A DNA stretch of 64,000 nucleotides, taken from contig NZ_FUWR01000001.1 of the NCBI RefSeq assembly GCF_900167465.1, positions 179,269-243,268 of the forward strand. The letters are read 5' to 3'. This document shows positions 9,787-21,042 of this stretch, in pieces (position 1 is the stretch's first letter; every line of letters begins with the position of its first letter). The DNA comes from Trichlorobacter thiogenes (GTDB lineage Bacteria > Desulfobacterota > Desulfuromonadia > Geobacterales > Pseudopelobacteraceae). The notes below the pieces were generated by a model, which ran no database searches, was not told where the DNA came from, and worked only from the letters and a program-made list of their open reading frames with translations. The position numbers were made by a program, and so were the translations under genes.

Positions 9787-10051
9787 TTTTGCCGCTAAAG
9801 AACGCAAGGAGCGCAAAAAAACAATCTGCGAACCACTAATCCCCCCAAAACAGTTGCACACGGAGAGCAAAGTCATATAGTTACAACATGTTACCAATTT
9901 AACCCGTCGGCTTATTACTTATTTTAGGTTTTCTCCGCGAGCTTCGCGGCTTCGCGTGAGTAACTGCCGTTTTCAGGTTAATCGAAAACCTTACCTCGTT
10001 ACTCGTGACACCCAATGCCTTTACCTCTTTGCGTTCTTTTGCGGCAAAAAG
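9787..10051. repeat. Intergenic inverted-repeat element (GCCGCAAAAGAACGCAAAG type)
   Basis: The gap between uvrB and the hybrid kinase is bounded by inverted arms of about 24 nt: TTTTGCCGCTAAAGAACGCA at 9787-9806 and its imperfect complement near 10028-10051. Between them is a GC-rich stretch (CTCCGCGAGCTTCGCGGCTTCGCG, 9931-9954) with short repeated CGCG units. No coding sequence is evident. The composition resembles the CGCAGAG element at 27048-27165. Confidence 0.6.
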
Positions 10052-10052
10052 A

Positions 10053-12208
<2,156 letters not shown>

Positions 12209-12212
<4 letters not shown>

Positions 12213-13078
12213 ACACCCTCCGACAGAATGGCAAAGGTCTCTTCAATCTGTGGTTCAGCCTGTTTCAGCACCGCTCCCAATTCATGGGGCGACATCCCCA
12301 GCCGCTCCCAGGCAGCGCCATCAAGGGGAGGGACAAACCGCTCGCAGCTCTGGCCCAGTTCAAAGGCCTGACAGATTATATCTGAAAGATGGATCAGGGA
12401 AACTTCCATAGGAAACTGCTCTGCCCGTGACGGTCGATGGTGAAAAGCGACCGGATCAGCAATATTTGCTGGGATTTTCCACTCCTTCAGTAGGGCTCCA
12501 CCCGCCTCGGCATGGTCAAATCCGATCCGTTTCAGCTCAACATCAAAATAGAGCAGACCTTCTGACTGGGTCTCTTCAATCATCTGCCGCACCAGATCGC
12601 CCAGCACGGTTGCCATAATCAACTGCCCCACATCATGGAGCATACCAGCCACAAAGAACCGCTCCACATTGGCTTCCCGACGCCAGGTAGCCAAGGCCCG
12701 GGCAATGATGCCGCAGGCAATGGAGTGGCGCCAGAAGGTGGCCATGCTCATCAACTCTTCAGGAATCCCCTTGAAGATCCCCATCACTGAGGCAGCCAGG
12801 GCAAGGTCCCGTAACTGCTGGGTACCGATAATGGTAACCGCCTTGCTGATGGAATCCACCTTGCCAAAGTAGCCGAACATCGGGCTGTTAGCCAGCCGCA
12901 GCAGGCGGGCCGTTAACCCCTGGTCTTCAGTTATAATTTTACCGATATCATCAATGGAGGTGCGGGGATGGTTGATCGCCTCATTAAGCCGATCATAGAA
13001 CAGTGGCAGGGAATAAACGGTACTGGTGCGGTCTATCAGCCATTGAACCGTATAGGTGGGAGCATCAGCAAAGGCCAT
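12209..13078 (-). CDS. HDOD-domain signalling protein
   Basis: A 289-residue protein dominated by an HDOD domain (about 25-220), the metal-independent relative of HD phosphohydrolases that is common in bacterial signalling operons. Conserved pieces include [42 protein letters not shown] and [17 protein letters not shown]. Its start lies inside the preceding 111-residue gene (14-nt overlap) and its stop overlaps the hybrid kinase start, giving a tightly coupled three-gene operon. It most likely acts as an adaptor for the kinase. No catalytic activity is expected. Confidence 0.9.
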
Positions 13079-13400
13079 GCTGAATCCTCCTGATAGCGGC
13101 CAACCGCAGCAGTTCCCGCAGGGCGGGGTGTTCGGTGCCGGAATGTATGAAGTGCGGCAACAACGCCTCTTCAGCCGCTGCCAGCGCTGCAGGATCTATC
13201 TCAGCCGGTAGTGGCGGCTCATTATCCACATAATCAATACCGGCTATGTCGGCTTCTGCCACACCCCAAGTACGGAAGATGGTCAGGTGTTTCTGGTTCA
13301 GCTCCGCCCCGGCCCCCAACAGCATACGACCGTTGCGGTCAAGCACATCGCTTGCCAGTACCATCCCGATCTCAAGATTATCAAGTGCCACCAGTCCCAT
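13065..13400 (-). CDS. Small HDOD/HD-GYP-associated protein
   Basis: A 111-residue soluble protein. The first 60 residues (LDNLEIGMVLASDVLDRNGRMLLGAGAEL..HLTIFRTWGV) match the beta-rich segment often found at the N-terminus of HD-GYP and related c-di-GMP proteins. The rest is an Ala/Leu-rich helix. Here the segment is a separate gene ahead of the HDOD protein and overlaps it by 14 nt. It is the first gene of the operon. AGGATAGG lies upstream of the ATG. Likely a partner of the HDOD protein; the precise role is unknown. Confidence 0.7.
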   Translation of the reverse strand: MGLVALDNLEIGMVLASDVLDRNGRMLLGAGAELNQKHLTIFRTWGVAEADIAGIDYVDNEPPLPAEIDPAALAAAEEALLPHFIHSGTEHPALRELLRLAAIRRIQHGLC

Positions 13401-13535
13401 GCTTTTGGCCTATCCTGTTCTCTGAAGTTCTATTAGAATACCATCTTTACAGGGCAACTCAAGGATTAGTCTCCTTTTTCATCTTTTTGACCGTTGTCAT
13501 GCCACTACCGCCAAAATCCAGGCAGGATAGGATTC

Positions 13536-13880
13536 ATGCAAAACGAACCGACTGCGCAACAGCTCAAAGATATCAAGATCATCGCCAAGTTCACCGAAGT
13601 CTGGTGTGTAGGGCAGCAGCATAGCGGCCAGCAGCCGGTAGCCGCCTACCCTGAGCTGCAGCCGCTGACACTCTGCCCTGATTGCGCGGCATTTTTGGAC
13701 TATGCGGTGAAAAAGCGCCTCAACTGCCCGCTTGAAGCAGAAAAACCGACCTGCCGACGCTGCCGGATTCATTGCTATGCCCCGCAACAACGGGCCTTGG
13801 TCAAGCAGATCATGGCCTGGTCTGGCCGGAAAATGATTATGCGGGGTCGGCTGGATTACCTGTGGCACTATTTCTTTTGA
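13536..13880 (+). CDS. YgbA-type (nitrous-oxide-stimulated promoter family) cysteine-rich protein
   Basis: About 114 residues from the ATG at 13536, chosen because AGGATAGGATTC precedes it and the family begins near here; an upstream in-frame ATG at 13494 would add 14 poorly conserved residues. The Cys-rich core LTLCPDCAAFLDYA...CPLEAEKPTCRRCRIHCY and the tail IMAWSGRKMI..R are diagnostic of the YgbA_NO family. Those genes are induced by nitrosative stress in enterobacteria; a metal or Fe-S site on the cysteines is plausible. It stands alone between two convergent or divergent signalling operons. Confidence 0.8.
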   Translation: MQNEPTAQQLKDIKIIAKFTEVWCVGQQHSGQQPVAAYPELQPLTLCPDCAAFLDYAVKKRLNCPLEAEKPTCRRCRIHCYAPQQRALVKQIMAWSGRKMIMRGRLDYLWHYFF

Positions 13881-13894
13881 CGTCCCTGGCTAGC

Positions 13895-16108
13895 TCAGGA
13901 TGACATAGACAACGCGCTGTGCCATTTTTCTGTGACAAAGCCTGGAATCAACAGTTTTCCGCACTGGTCAGCAGGCAGCGGGCGTGCATAATAGTAGCCC
14001 TGCATCTCATGACATCCCCTGGCAAGCAGGAATTCAACATGCTCTTGGGTCTCAACCCCTTCGGCAATCACCTGCATCCGCATGTTGTTTGCAAGTGAAA
14101 TGACCGTCTCAACAATAGCTGCATCGTCATTATTGGTCGTGGCTTCATTCACAAAAGAACGGTCAATTTTAATCCGGTCAATCGGAAAGAGCTTCAGGTA
14201 GCTGAGTGAAGAATAACCGGTACCAAAATCATCCAGAGCCAGCCATACCCCCAGTTTTTTCAACTCTAGTAGTTTCTGCTTTGCGTCATCAGGGCGGTGC
14301 ATGATAGCACTTTCGGTCAACTCAAGCTCAATATAGTCTGGCGATAAATCATTCTTCTGTAGTGCATCCTGCACCAGCTGCACCAATCCTGGTTCCTCAA
14401 ATTGAACCGCCGAGAGATTAATGGCCAGTCGGGGCGTTGCCAGACCCTCATGTTGCCATTGGCGTAGCTGTCTGCAGGCCGTATGAAAGACCCATTCGCC
14501 GATTGGAATGATCAGACCGTTTTTTTCTGCAATAGTTATAATCTGCAATGGTGACAGATACGGGGTGCCATCGGAATTATTCCAGCGCAGCAATGCCTCC
14601 AGGCCGATAACCGTTCCTGTGCGGGCATCTAATTGGGGTTGGTAAACCAATGAAAGGAGATTATCAGCCACGGCATGCCGTAAGGCGGTTTCTATCTCCA
14701 GGCGTTCTACGGCCCGTTCCTGCAACTGCTTTGCATAATAGTGATAGCGATTGCGCCCCTGTTCTTTTGCCGCGTACATAGCCATATCAGCATTTTTAAG
14801 CAGTGTACTCGCATCCTCAGCATCGTCAGGATAGATTGAAATCCCAAGGCTGCCGTTTATGAATAGCTCTCTGCCAGAAATCCAGAACGGCTCATCCAGA
14901 CAGCTGAGGATAGTGGTGGCAACCAGGGAGGCATTCATTTCATCGTGCAGCCCCATGGTTATGATCACAAACTCATCTCCACCGGTACGCGCAATGGTGT
15001 CTGATTGTCGAATACCACTTTCAAGGCGCTCGGCAACAGCCTGCAATAGCAGATCCCCAACAGCATGCCCCAGGCTGTCGTTCACTGCCTTAAAATGGTC
15101 GAGATCCAGAAAAAAGACTGCGATTTTACACTTATGGCGCCCACAGGCAAGCATCGCCTGCTTAAGACGATCATTAAGCAGGGCACGATTAGGAAGGCCC
15201 GTTAAAAAATCAAACGAGGCCAGTTGCTGCACCTGACGTTCTGCAGCACGATGCTCGGTAACATCAGAAAAGATGATAGCAAGACGTCCTTTTCCTGCTG
15301 GAGTAACCGAAATCTCCACAACCTTGTCCAGGCCAGGCAGTTCTTTCTCAACAGAGACCGTTACTTCATTTTGCAGCACCTGTTGAAAGAGCCCCATCAA
15401 CTCTTGATGCAGTTCGCCAAACACCTGGACTGATTGCAACCCCACCAGACTTGGAAAACAGCTAAAAAACAGATGATTACATGCAGGATTAACCTCTACA
15501 ACAGTTGCATCCGCAAGATCATCTCCAAACTCCATTAAAAGCACCGCTTCATGTATGCCAAGAAAGAGATTGCGATACTTTTGTTCGCTTTCAGCAAGAG
15601 AACGCTGAGCTGCAGCTACTGCCCGTGTAGGGAGCACCTGAATGGCACGAAACACAAACACGGCAATACCGGCGCACCCCAGAAACACAAAAAAGACCTT
15701 GAAAATAATTGGGCGTAATGACTGAACAATCTCAATCCTTGCCACCGGAACACCTGCATCATGTATCAGAAAGACACCTTTAATGCTTGGCCCTTGCGGT
15801 AGGTCGCCCTTTTCAGCGATCACCTGTCCCTCTAAATCCGTAATCCTGCGCAACTGGGCTTTGCCCATACCGGGACGACGCTCAAGTAGCTCATCAAGCC
15901 TGATTTTCTGAAATTTCCAGTCATCAGGAGCTGCAATGACTAAATCAGCAACATGCTCTGCCTCAAGCTCTGCAATTGCTGTCAATACCCCCTGCTGATA
16001 GCGGCTTGCCAGCCCGAAATACCCAATCGGTGGTAGAACGGCAGCCAAAAGCGCAGCAGTGCCTGCCAAAAACATGATTACCTTTTTAAGGTGGCGCCGG
16101 GCTTCCAT
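13895..16108 (-). CDS. Membrane GGDEF-EAL c-di-GMP turnover protein
   Basis: A 737-residue protein. TM helices lie at about 8-30 and 135-160 around a small periplasmic domain; then come a PAS-like domain (about 170-290), GGDEF (about 300-465) and EAL (about 480-725). The cyclase loop GGDEF near 378 is intact, with an RQSD inhibitory-type site just upstream. The phosphodiesterase motifs are also complete: EALLRW near 504, INLSAVQF, ELTESAI, DDFGTGYSS, KIDRSFV and AEGVET. It could therefore work in either direction. It begins immediately after the stop of the PstS-like gene (TAGATG), so the two are cotranscribed and probably coupled in function. Confidence 0.92.
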   Translation of the reverse strand: MEARRHLKKVIMFLAGTAALLAAVLPPIGYFGLASRYQQGVLTAIAELEAEHVADLVIAAPDDWKFQKIRLDELLERRPGMGKAQLRRITDLEGQVIAEKGDLPQGPSIKGVFLIHDAGVPVARIEIVQSLRPIIFKVFFVFLGCAGIAVFVFRAIQVLPTRAVAAAQRSLAESEQKYRNLFLGIHEAVLLMEFGDDLADATVVEVNPACNHLFFSCFPSLVGLQSVQVFGELHQELMGLFQQVLQNEVTVSVEKELPGLDKVVEISVTPAGKGRLAIIFSDVTEHRAAERQVQQLASFDFLTGLPNRALLNDRLKQAMLACGRHKCKIAVFFLDLDHFKAVNDSLGHAVGDLLLQAVAERLESGIRQSDTIARTGGDEFVIITMGLHDEMNASLVATTILSCLDEPFWISGRELFINGSLGISIYPDDAEDASTLLKNADMAMYAAKEQGRNRYHYYAKQLQERAVERLEIETALRHAVADNLLSLVYQPQLDARTGTVIGLEALLRWNNSDGTPYLSPLQIITIAEKNGLIIPIGEWVFHTACRQLRQWQHEGLATPRLAINLSAVQFEEPGLVQLVQDALQKNDLSPDYIELELTESAIMHRPDDAKQKLLELKKLGVWLALDDFGTGYSSLSYLKLFPIDRIKIDRSFVNEATTNNDDAAIVETVISLANNMRMQVIAEGVETQEHVEFLLARGCHEMQGYYYARPLPADQCGKLLIPGFVTEKWHSALSMSS

Positions 16109-16912
16109 CTAACGTTGCTCCACAGACAGGCAATGTAAGGCCTTAAAGAGTGAGGCTCCCTTGGCTGAACGTGCAAAATTGATAAAATTTTGTGCTGTAG
16201 CACTGACAGGAGTCCTCGCAACCAGATAATAGTCACGCACAAGCGGGTAGCGTCCCTGTACAAGCGCCTGAAGAGTCGGCTCAACACCGTTAAAACTGAC
16301 TAACTGGACCTTTGCCTGCTCAGCAGTTACCATGGCCAGGCTAGTCAGGCCAAAGGCACCCGGTGTCTTTTGTATCACTTTGAGGTTATCCTGATCCGTA
16401 ACTGCCATGATCATGCCAGGGCGAGCCTTGGCCAACGTTAAAGCCTGATCAATTGCTGGCGAAATACCACGCAGCATCTTTGTGGTGGTCTCTGCTTCTG
16501 GACGTAGCACCACCCTGACCCGCCCCCCATCTGGCCAGGTTTGAGAGACATTGCCATACAGTTGCACAAGATCACCGGCGTTAATGTTAGAAATTGACGT
16601 AGCTGGATTAACGGCAAACACGAGAGGAGTTCGACAGAGCTGAATACTTTCAACTCCTTTTTCCTCTGGCTTGACAGGACGGGCAGTTATGGCAAGATCA
16701 AGTGCACCTGCCTGCAGCGCCTTGATACCACCGGTGCTCCCCAGACTGGGAACAATTTGAACATTAAGGTTTTTGTGTTGCTTGGCATATAGATTACCAA
16801 GTTGGCGTACCAGTTCCAGTCCACTACCGGTACCCCCGAATTTCATTTTTTCATTTGCATGGACAGGAAGTGCAACAAGAAGCATCAAAATAAAAATTAG
16901 TCTCGCCAACAT
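16109..16912 (-). CDS. PstS-like periplasmic phosphate-type binding protein
   Basis: 267 residues from the ATG at 16912 (MLARLIFIL). AAAGGAGGAA sits immediately before this ATG, with unusually tight spacing; a start 20 codons upstream would spoil the signal peptide. The signal peptide ends near ALPVHANE. The mature part is PstS-like: GGTGSGLELVRQLGNLY, SLGSTGGIKALQAGALDLAITARP and a hinge region. There are no pstCAB genes nearby. The next gene is a GGDEF-EAL protein with no intergenic space, so a sensory role for the pair is likely. This parallels the PhnD-like plus cyclase operon at 4.9-7.6 kb. Confidence 0.87.
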   Translation of the reverse strand: MLARLIFILMLLVALPVHANEKMKFGGTGSGLELVRQLGNLYAKQHKNLNVQIVPSLGSTGGIKALQAGALDLAITARPVKPEEKGVESIQLCRTPLVFAVNPATSISNINAGDLVQLYGNVSQTWPDGGRVRVVLRPEAETTTKMLRGISPAIDQALTLAKARPGMIMAVTDQDNLKVIQKTPGAFGLTSLAMVTAEQAKVQLVSFNGVEPTLQALVQGRYPLVRDYYLVARTPVSATAQNFINFARSAKGASLFKALHCLSVEQR

Positions 16913-17021
16913 TTCCTCCTTTATTGTGCGTAAACAGGATTTAGTTATACAAAAACAGTTGCTTGTTGGCAATCATATAGAACGTAACAGTTGTATTACA
17001 TTGTGTACGGAGTACGACTCA

Positions 17022-18032
17022 ATGAATAGTAATAGACCTCTTATCGCCATAACCATGGGAGACCCGTGCGGGGTCGGACCTGAAATCATTGTTGCGGCCC
17101 TGACCAATCCGGCTATCCGTGCCGCCTGCAGGCCGCTGGTGCTGGGTGACCGACGGGCCATGCAGCGGGCGCTGACCGTTTGCAACAGCGAGCTAGAACT
17201 GGTCACGGTTGCTTCTCCTTCCGAGGCAGCCGACCTGTCGGATAATGTGATTCCCCTGCTGGAACTATCCAACCTTGCTGATGCTGATATTAGCTACGGC
17301 AGACCTTCAGAGCTGGCTGGCGATGCGGTTTACCGCTATATCCGCCACGCAGCCGAGCTGTGCCTGACCGGTGAGGTGGCAGCCATGGCAACCGCACCGA
17401 TCTGCAAGGAAGCGATGCACCGGGCTGGTCACCACTACCCGGGTCATACTGAGCTGCTGGCTGAGCTGTGCCGCTGCGACCAGTTTGTGATGATGCTGGC
17501 AGGCGATATCCTGCGGGTGGCGTTGGTGACCATCCATGAGGCGATTGCCAATGTCCCTGGCCTGATCAGCACTGAACAGGTACTCAAGACCATCCGGGTG
17601 ACGGCCACGGGTGTTGCCCCGCTCTGCGGCTGCCGTTCACCACGGATTGCGGTACTGGCACTGAATCCCCACTGCGGTGAAGGCGGCATGTTTGGCACTG
17701 AAGAGCAAGAATCCATCATCCCGGCTATTACGGCAGCAAAGGCCGAGGGGATGGATGTCAGCGGCCCGTTCTCCGCTGACACCTTCTTTCATTTTGCCGT
17801 GCAGGAACCTGCCCCCTATGATGCGGTGGTGGCCATGTACCATGATCAGGGGCTGATCCCGCTCAAGATGCGGCACTTTGATGACGGCATCAACATCACC
17901 CTGGGTCTGCCGATCATCCGGACCTCGGTTGATCACGGCACCGCCTACAACCTGGCTGGCACTGCTACCGCTTCGGCAACCAGCATGAAGGCATCCATCA
18001 GAATTGCTGCAAAATTGGCAGCTGGCCGATGA
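17022..18032 (+). CDS. pdxA: 4-hydroxythreonine-4-phosphate dehydrogenase
   Basis: 336 residues from the ATG at 17022 ([21 protein letters not shown]). PdxA catalyses the NAD-dependent oxidation of 4-phosphohydroxy-threonine in pyridoxal phosphate synthesis. The start motif ITMGDPxGVGPE, the metal-binding HxxHPGHTE-type segment ([15 protein letters not shown]), the central LNPHCGEGG and the C-terminal [14 protein letters not shown] are all present, and the length is normal. An in-frame open stretch continues about 80 codons upstream but has no homology. GGAG lies about 9 nt before the chosen start. The stop overlaps the sfsA start (ATGA). Confidence 0.96.
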   Translation: MNSNRPLIAITMGDPCGVGPEIIVAALTNPAIRAACRPLVLGDRRAMQRALTVCNSELELVTVASPSEAADLSDNVIPLLELSNLADADISYGRPSELAGDAVYRYIRHAAELCLTGEVAAMATAPICKEAMHRAGHHYPGHTELLAELCRCDQFVMMLAGDILRVALVTIHEAIANVPGLISTEQVLKTIRVTATGVAPLCGCRSPRIAVLALNPHCGEGGMFGTEEQESIIPAITAAKAEGMDVSGPFSADTFFHFAVQEPAPYDAVVAMYHDQGLIPLKMRHFDDGINITLGLPIIRTSVDHGTAYNLAGTATASATSMKASIRIAAKLAAGR

Positions 18033-18727
18033 AACTACCAGAGCTGATCCCCGGCAGACTGATCAAACGCTACAAACGTTTTCTGGCTGATATTGAGCTT
18101 GAGGACGGTTCCGTAGTCACCGCCCACTGCCCCAACTCCGGCAGCATGCTGGGCTGCAACCGGCCTGGCAGCCTGGTGCTGCTCTCCCTGAGCCCGAACC
18201 CCAACCGCAAGCTGGCCTACACCTGGGAACTGCTGCAGGTTGATGGTTTCTGGGTGGGGTTGAACACCATGCTGCCCAACCGGCTGGCTGAAGAGGCGAT
18301 TCTGGACGGGACCATTGTTGAGTTGCAGGGTTATCCAAACCTGCGACGGGAAGTTGCCTATGGCAGTGAGCGCAGCCGGATCGATATCCTGCTGGAAGGG
18401 GATGGCAGGCGATGCTACGTTGAGGTCAAGAATGTGACCCTGGTGGAAGACGGGCTGGCGCTCTTTCCTGATGCAGTTACCACACGGGGGCAGAAACATC
18501 TGCGTGAGCTGATGGAGATGGTTAGAAACGGTGATCGCGGGGTACTGCTGTTTACCGTACAGCGGGGTGATGGCAACGCTGTTGCTCCGGCTGACCGGAT
18601 AGATCCTGAATATGGCAGGCTATTGCGTGAGGCGGTTGCAAACGGTGTAGAGGCGCTGGCCTACCGAGCCGAGGTCAGGCCGGAGCAGATCCGGCTGACC
18701 GAACGGCTGGCAGTAGTACTGGATTAG
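18029..18727 (+). CDS. sfsA: Sugar fermentation stimulation protein SfsA
   Basis: A 232-residue protein of the SfsA family, which combines an OB-like N-terminal domain with a nuclease-like fold and may bind DNA. Conserved segments: [64 protein letters not shown]. It overlaps pdxA by 4 nt and should be translationally coupled. Its stop overlaps the stop of the Dabb gene on the other strand by 4 nt. The cellular role of the family is not settled. Confidence 0.94.
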   Translation: MKLPELIPGRLIKRYKRFLADIELEDGSVVTAHCPNSGSMLGCNRPGSLVLLSLSPNPNRKLAYTWELLQVDGFWVGLNTMLPNRLAEEAILDGTIVELQGYPNLRREVAYGSERSRIDILLEGDGRRCYVEVKNVTLVEDGLALFPDAVTTRGQKHLRELMEMVRNGDRGVLLFTVQRGDGNAVAPADRIDPEYGRLLREAVANGVEALAYRAEVRPEQIRLTERLAVVLD

Positions 18728-19014
18728 CCTTCAAAATCCACAGCCACAATTGAGCTGCAGTTTGCCTTCATGAACGGCACCACCTCACCGGCATGGTAGG
18801 GGTGGACCTGATAGGTCTGCAGATCAGCCAAAGAATCAAACTTGGTAATCAGGGCCACGTCATAGGAGCGCTCAGAGCGAATCACGTCAATTCCCGCCTC
18901 AAGATGACGCAGTTCCGCAATCTTCCCTTCCATAGACAGCAGTTTATCCCGCACTGCAGCGATCTTCTCCGGGGTCTGCTCGGCCAGTTTAAAAAAGACG
19001 ATATGGGTTACCAT
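18724..19014 (-). CDS. Dabb-family (dimeric alpha-beta barrel) stress-responsive protein
   Basis: A 96-residue protein matching the stress-responsive A/B-barrel (Dabb) family: it starts [10 protein letters not shown], has a central [20 protein letters not shown] and [11 protein letters not shown], then the terminal strand IVAVDFE. Such proteins form dimers and may act as small oxygenases, isomerases or binding proteins. The family does not define a substrate. An AGGAGGA-type site precedes the ATG. It is convergent with sfsA, sharing 4 nt. Confidence 0.88.
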   Translation of the reverse strand: MVTHIVFFKLAEQTPEKIAAVRDKLLSMEGKIAELRHLEAGIDVIRSERSYDVALITKFDSLADLQTYQVHPYHAGEVVPFMKANCSSIVAVDFEG

Positions 19015-19039
19015 GGGTATTCCTCCTTAGCATTCATTT

Positions 19040-19181
19040 GAGCCTCTTTCAAAATGTCACGAGGAAGGTCGGATACAAGGCGCACGGCGCGCAGCGACTG
19101 AGACATAACACCCAGTTAGGCGAAGAAGCGAGCACCGCGCAACGCAGTAGACGGCCTCCGCAGTAGTTTTGCAAGAGGCTC
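19040..19181. repeat. 142-bp intergenic element with imperfect 15-bp terminal inverted repeats
   Basis: GAGCCTCTTTCAAAA at 19040-19054 and TTTTGCAAGAGGCTC at 19167-19181 match as inverted repeats at 14 of 15 positions. The interior is GC-rich (CGCACGGCGCGCAGCGACTG, CGAGCACCGCGCAACGCAG) and non-coding. The layout suits a miniature non-autonomous mobile element or a repeated intergenic hairpin; the copy number cannot be judged from one window. Confidence 0.65.
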
Positions 19182-19299
19182 ATGTTCTGTTCAGATACCC
19201 CGAGTAAGCTGTTTCTGTCAACCAGTCCCCTTGAGAGTTGTAAAATTGGTGGTACAGTTACCTTTGTATATCCGTCGAACTCATCCAGGAGGTGCTGCC

Positions 19300-20001
19300 A
19301 TGTCTGAATCCAAACTCATTCCATCCATCGACAACCGTTTGGGGGCCTTGCTTGAGGTAGCACGACGGCAAAATGCCCTCCGTCCCGAGGAAGAGCAGCA
19401 GAAACCAACCATCACCATTTCACGGGAGTTCGGTTGTGAGGCCTACCCCATGGCTGAACTGCTGCGCCAGCAGCTTGAAAAGCGGACCAAAGAGTCCTGG
19501 ACCTTAATGGACAAGGCGTTGCTGGATGAGGTTGCCAAACACCACAGCCTTTCTGATCAGGTCTTGCAAAACATTGGCGATAAAAACCGCTTTCTTGATG
19601 ATTTCCTCTCCACCTTTTCCAACCGCTGGAAAAGCGATAAAGACTACTACCGGCTGCTGTCACGTCAGATTATCGCCCTGGCAGAACAGGGCAACGTGAT
19701 CCTGGTGGGGCGGGGCGCACCAATTGTTACCCGCAACATGAAGAACTGCTTTCATTTCAGGATCTATGCCTCAGAGAAGTTCAAGATTACCTCCATAGCC
19801 AAGCGGCTGGGACTTGATGAAGGGGAGGCCCGGACACTGGTGGAGCGTCGCCAGAAAGAACGGGATCGCTTTATCCGTGATTTTCTGGATCGCGACCCCT
19901 ATGACCTGAGTGTCTACCACCTGGCATTTAACAATGATCGTAATGATGCTGCAAAGATGGCCCTGACGATTATGGAGTACCTGCTGCAACCGCAGGTATA
20001 G
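19300..20001 (+). CDS. Cytidylate-kinase-like family protein
   Basis: 233 residues from the ATG at 19300 (MSESKLIPS), supported by CCAGGAGGTGCTGCC just upstream; an in-frame start 23 codons earlier lacks an RBS. The region ITISREFGCEAYPMAELL, the middle LLSRQIIALAEQGNVILVGRGA and the RxFxxRDPYD-like segment place it in the cytidylate-kinase-like family. These keep the kinase fold but carry ISREFG in place of the classical P-loop. Whether it phosphorylates CMP is unknown. It is monocistronic and lies just downstream of the 142-bp repeat. Confidence 0.8.
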   Translation: MSESKLIPSIDNRLGALLEVARRQNALRPEEEQQKPTITISREFGCEAYPMAELLRQQLEKRTKESWTLMDKALLDEVAKHHSLSDQVLQNIGDKNRFLDDFLSTFSNRWKSDKDYYRLLSRQIIALAEQGNVILVGRGAPIVTRNMKNCFHFRIYASEKFKITSIAKRLGLDEGEARTLVERRQKERDRFIRDFLDRDPYDLSVYHLAFNNDRNDAAKMALTIMEYLLQPQV

Positions 20002-20125
20002 CGGTCTGTTCAGAACAAGGGTGAAGAGGTCGGTTCTGCCGGCCTTTTTACTTGGCGGTTTCCGTGCCCCCTGTTTTCATGCTATACACTGCTTAAAATT
20101 GTATCAGCGTCGATTGGAGGGTCCT

Positions 20126-21040
20126 GTGAAGAAGTTCCTGCTGGGAATCGGCATTATCATCATACTGTATCTTGGCTATGTGGTTATCTCATTGGCACTG
20201 TTGCCTCCAGTGAAAAGCCTTGCCGACAAGAAACTGAACCTGAACATCGACGTACGCGACTGGCAGGGCAACGAGCACCCCTTTCTGCTGGGGCCGAAAA
20301 ACCGGCGTTGGACCCCCTCCAACCGGATACCGCCTGAAATGAAATGGGCGGTGATCCTGGCTGAAGACAGCAATTTCTATAAGCATGACGGGATTGACGT
20401 TAAGGCGATCAAAGAAGCGATCAAGTATGACCTGGAAAAGCAGAGCATGGCCCGTGGCGCCTCCACCATCACCCAGCAGGTGGCGAAAAACGTATTTCTA
20501 TCCCGCGAAAAGACCATTACCCGCAAGCTGAAAGAGGTCTATCTGGCCTGGCGGATGGAGCAGGAGCTGACCAAGGGACGCATCCTTGAGCTGTATCTGA
20601 ACGTGGTTGAACTGGGACCGATGGTGTACGGTATCGGCCATGGTTCCCAATACTACTTTGGCAAACCGGCCTCAGCCATGACCCCGCGTGAATGCGCCTT
20701 TCTGGCAGCCATGCTGCCCGGCCCCCGCGTGGCCTACAACCCCTACCGCAATCTGGGCAAAGTCTTAAGCCGTTCCAACATGATCCTGCGCAAGCTGCGC
20801 AGCAAAGGGGTGATCAGCTCTGATGAGCTTCAGGCTGCACTGGGAACAGCCCCCAACATTGCCGGCCTGCAACGCAAGGTGGATACCGCAATCCAACAGG
20901 AAGCGGTCATGAAGCCGATCTCCTCGGCGGTTGTACCTGCTGCGCCACAGGAACCAGCTGATTCTGAACCAGTCAGCCCAAAACCGGAACCAGCACCCCA
21001 AGAGCAACCAACAGCCCCTGCAGCTGAAGGAAAGCCCTGA
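20126..21040 (+). CDS. mtgA: Monofunctional biosynthetic peptidoglycan transglycosylase
   Basis: 304 residues from a GTG at 20126, with TTGGAGGG upstream (AGGAGG-like, 6-7 nt spacing). One TM helix (about 4-24) anchors a GT51 transglycosylase domain in the periplasm, where it polymerises lipid II glycan strands. Catalytic and conserved motifs are visible: ILAEDSNFYKHDGID (Glu near residue 80), RGASTITQQVAKNVFL, RKLKE and ELYLNVVELG. No transpeptidase domain follows. The C-terminus is a Pro/Ala/Glu-rich tail of about 40 residues, unusual for the family. It is followed 2 nt later by the cardiolipin synthase gene. Confidence 0.92.
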   Translation: MKKFLLGIGIIIILYLGYVVISLALLPPVKSLADKKLNLNIDVRDWQGNEHPFLLGPKNRRWTPSNRIPPEMKWAVILAEDSNFYKHDGIDVKAIKEAIKYDLEKQSMARGASTITQQVAKNVFLSREKTITRKLKEVYLAWRMEQELTKGRILELYLNVVELGPMVYGIGHGSQYYFGKPASAMTPRECAFLAAMLPGPRVAYNPYRNLGKVLSRSNMILRKLRSKGVISSDELQAALGTAPNIAGLQRKVDTAIQQEAVMKPISSAVVPAAPQEPADSEPVSPKPEPAPQEQPTAPAAEGKP

Positions 21041-21042
21041 CC

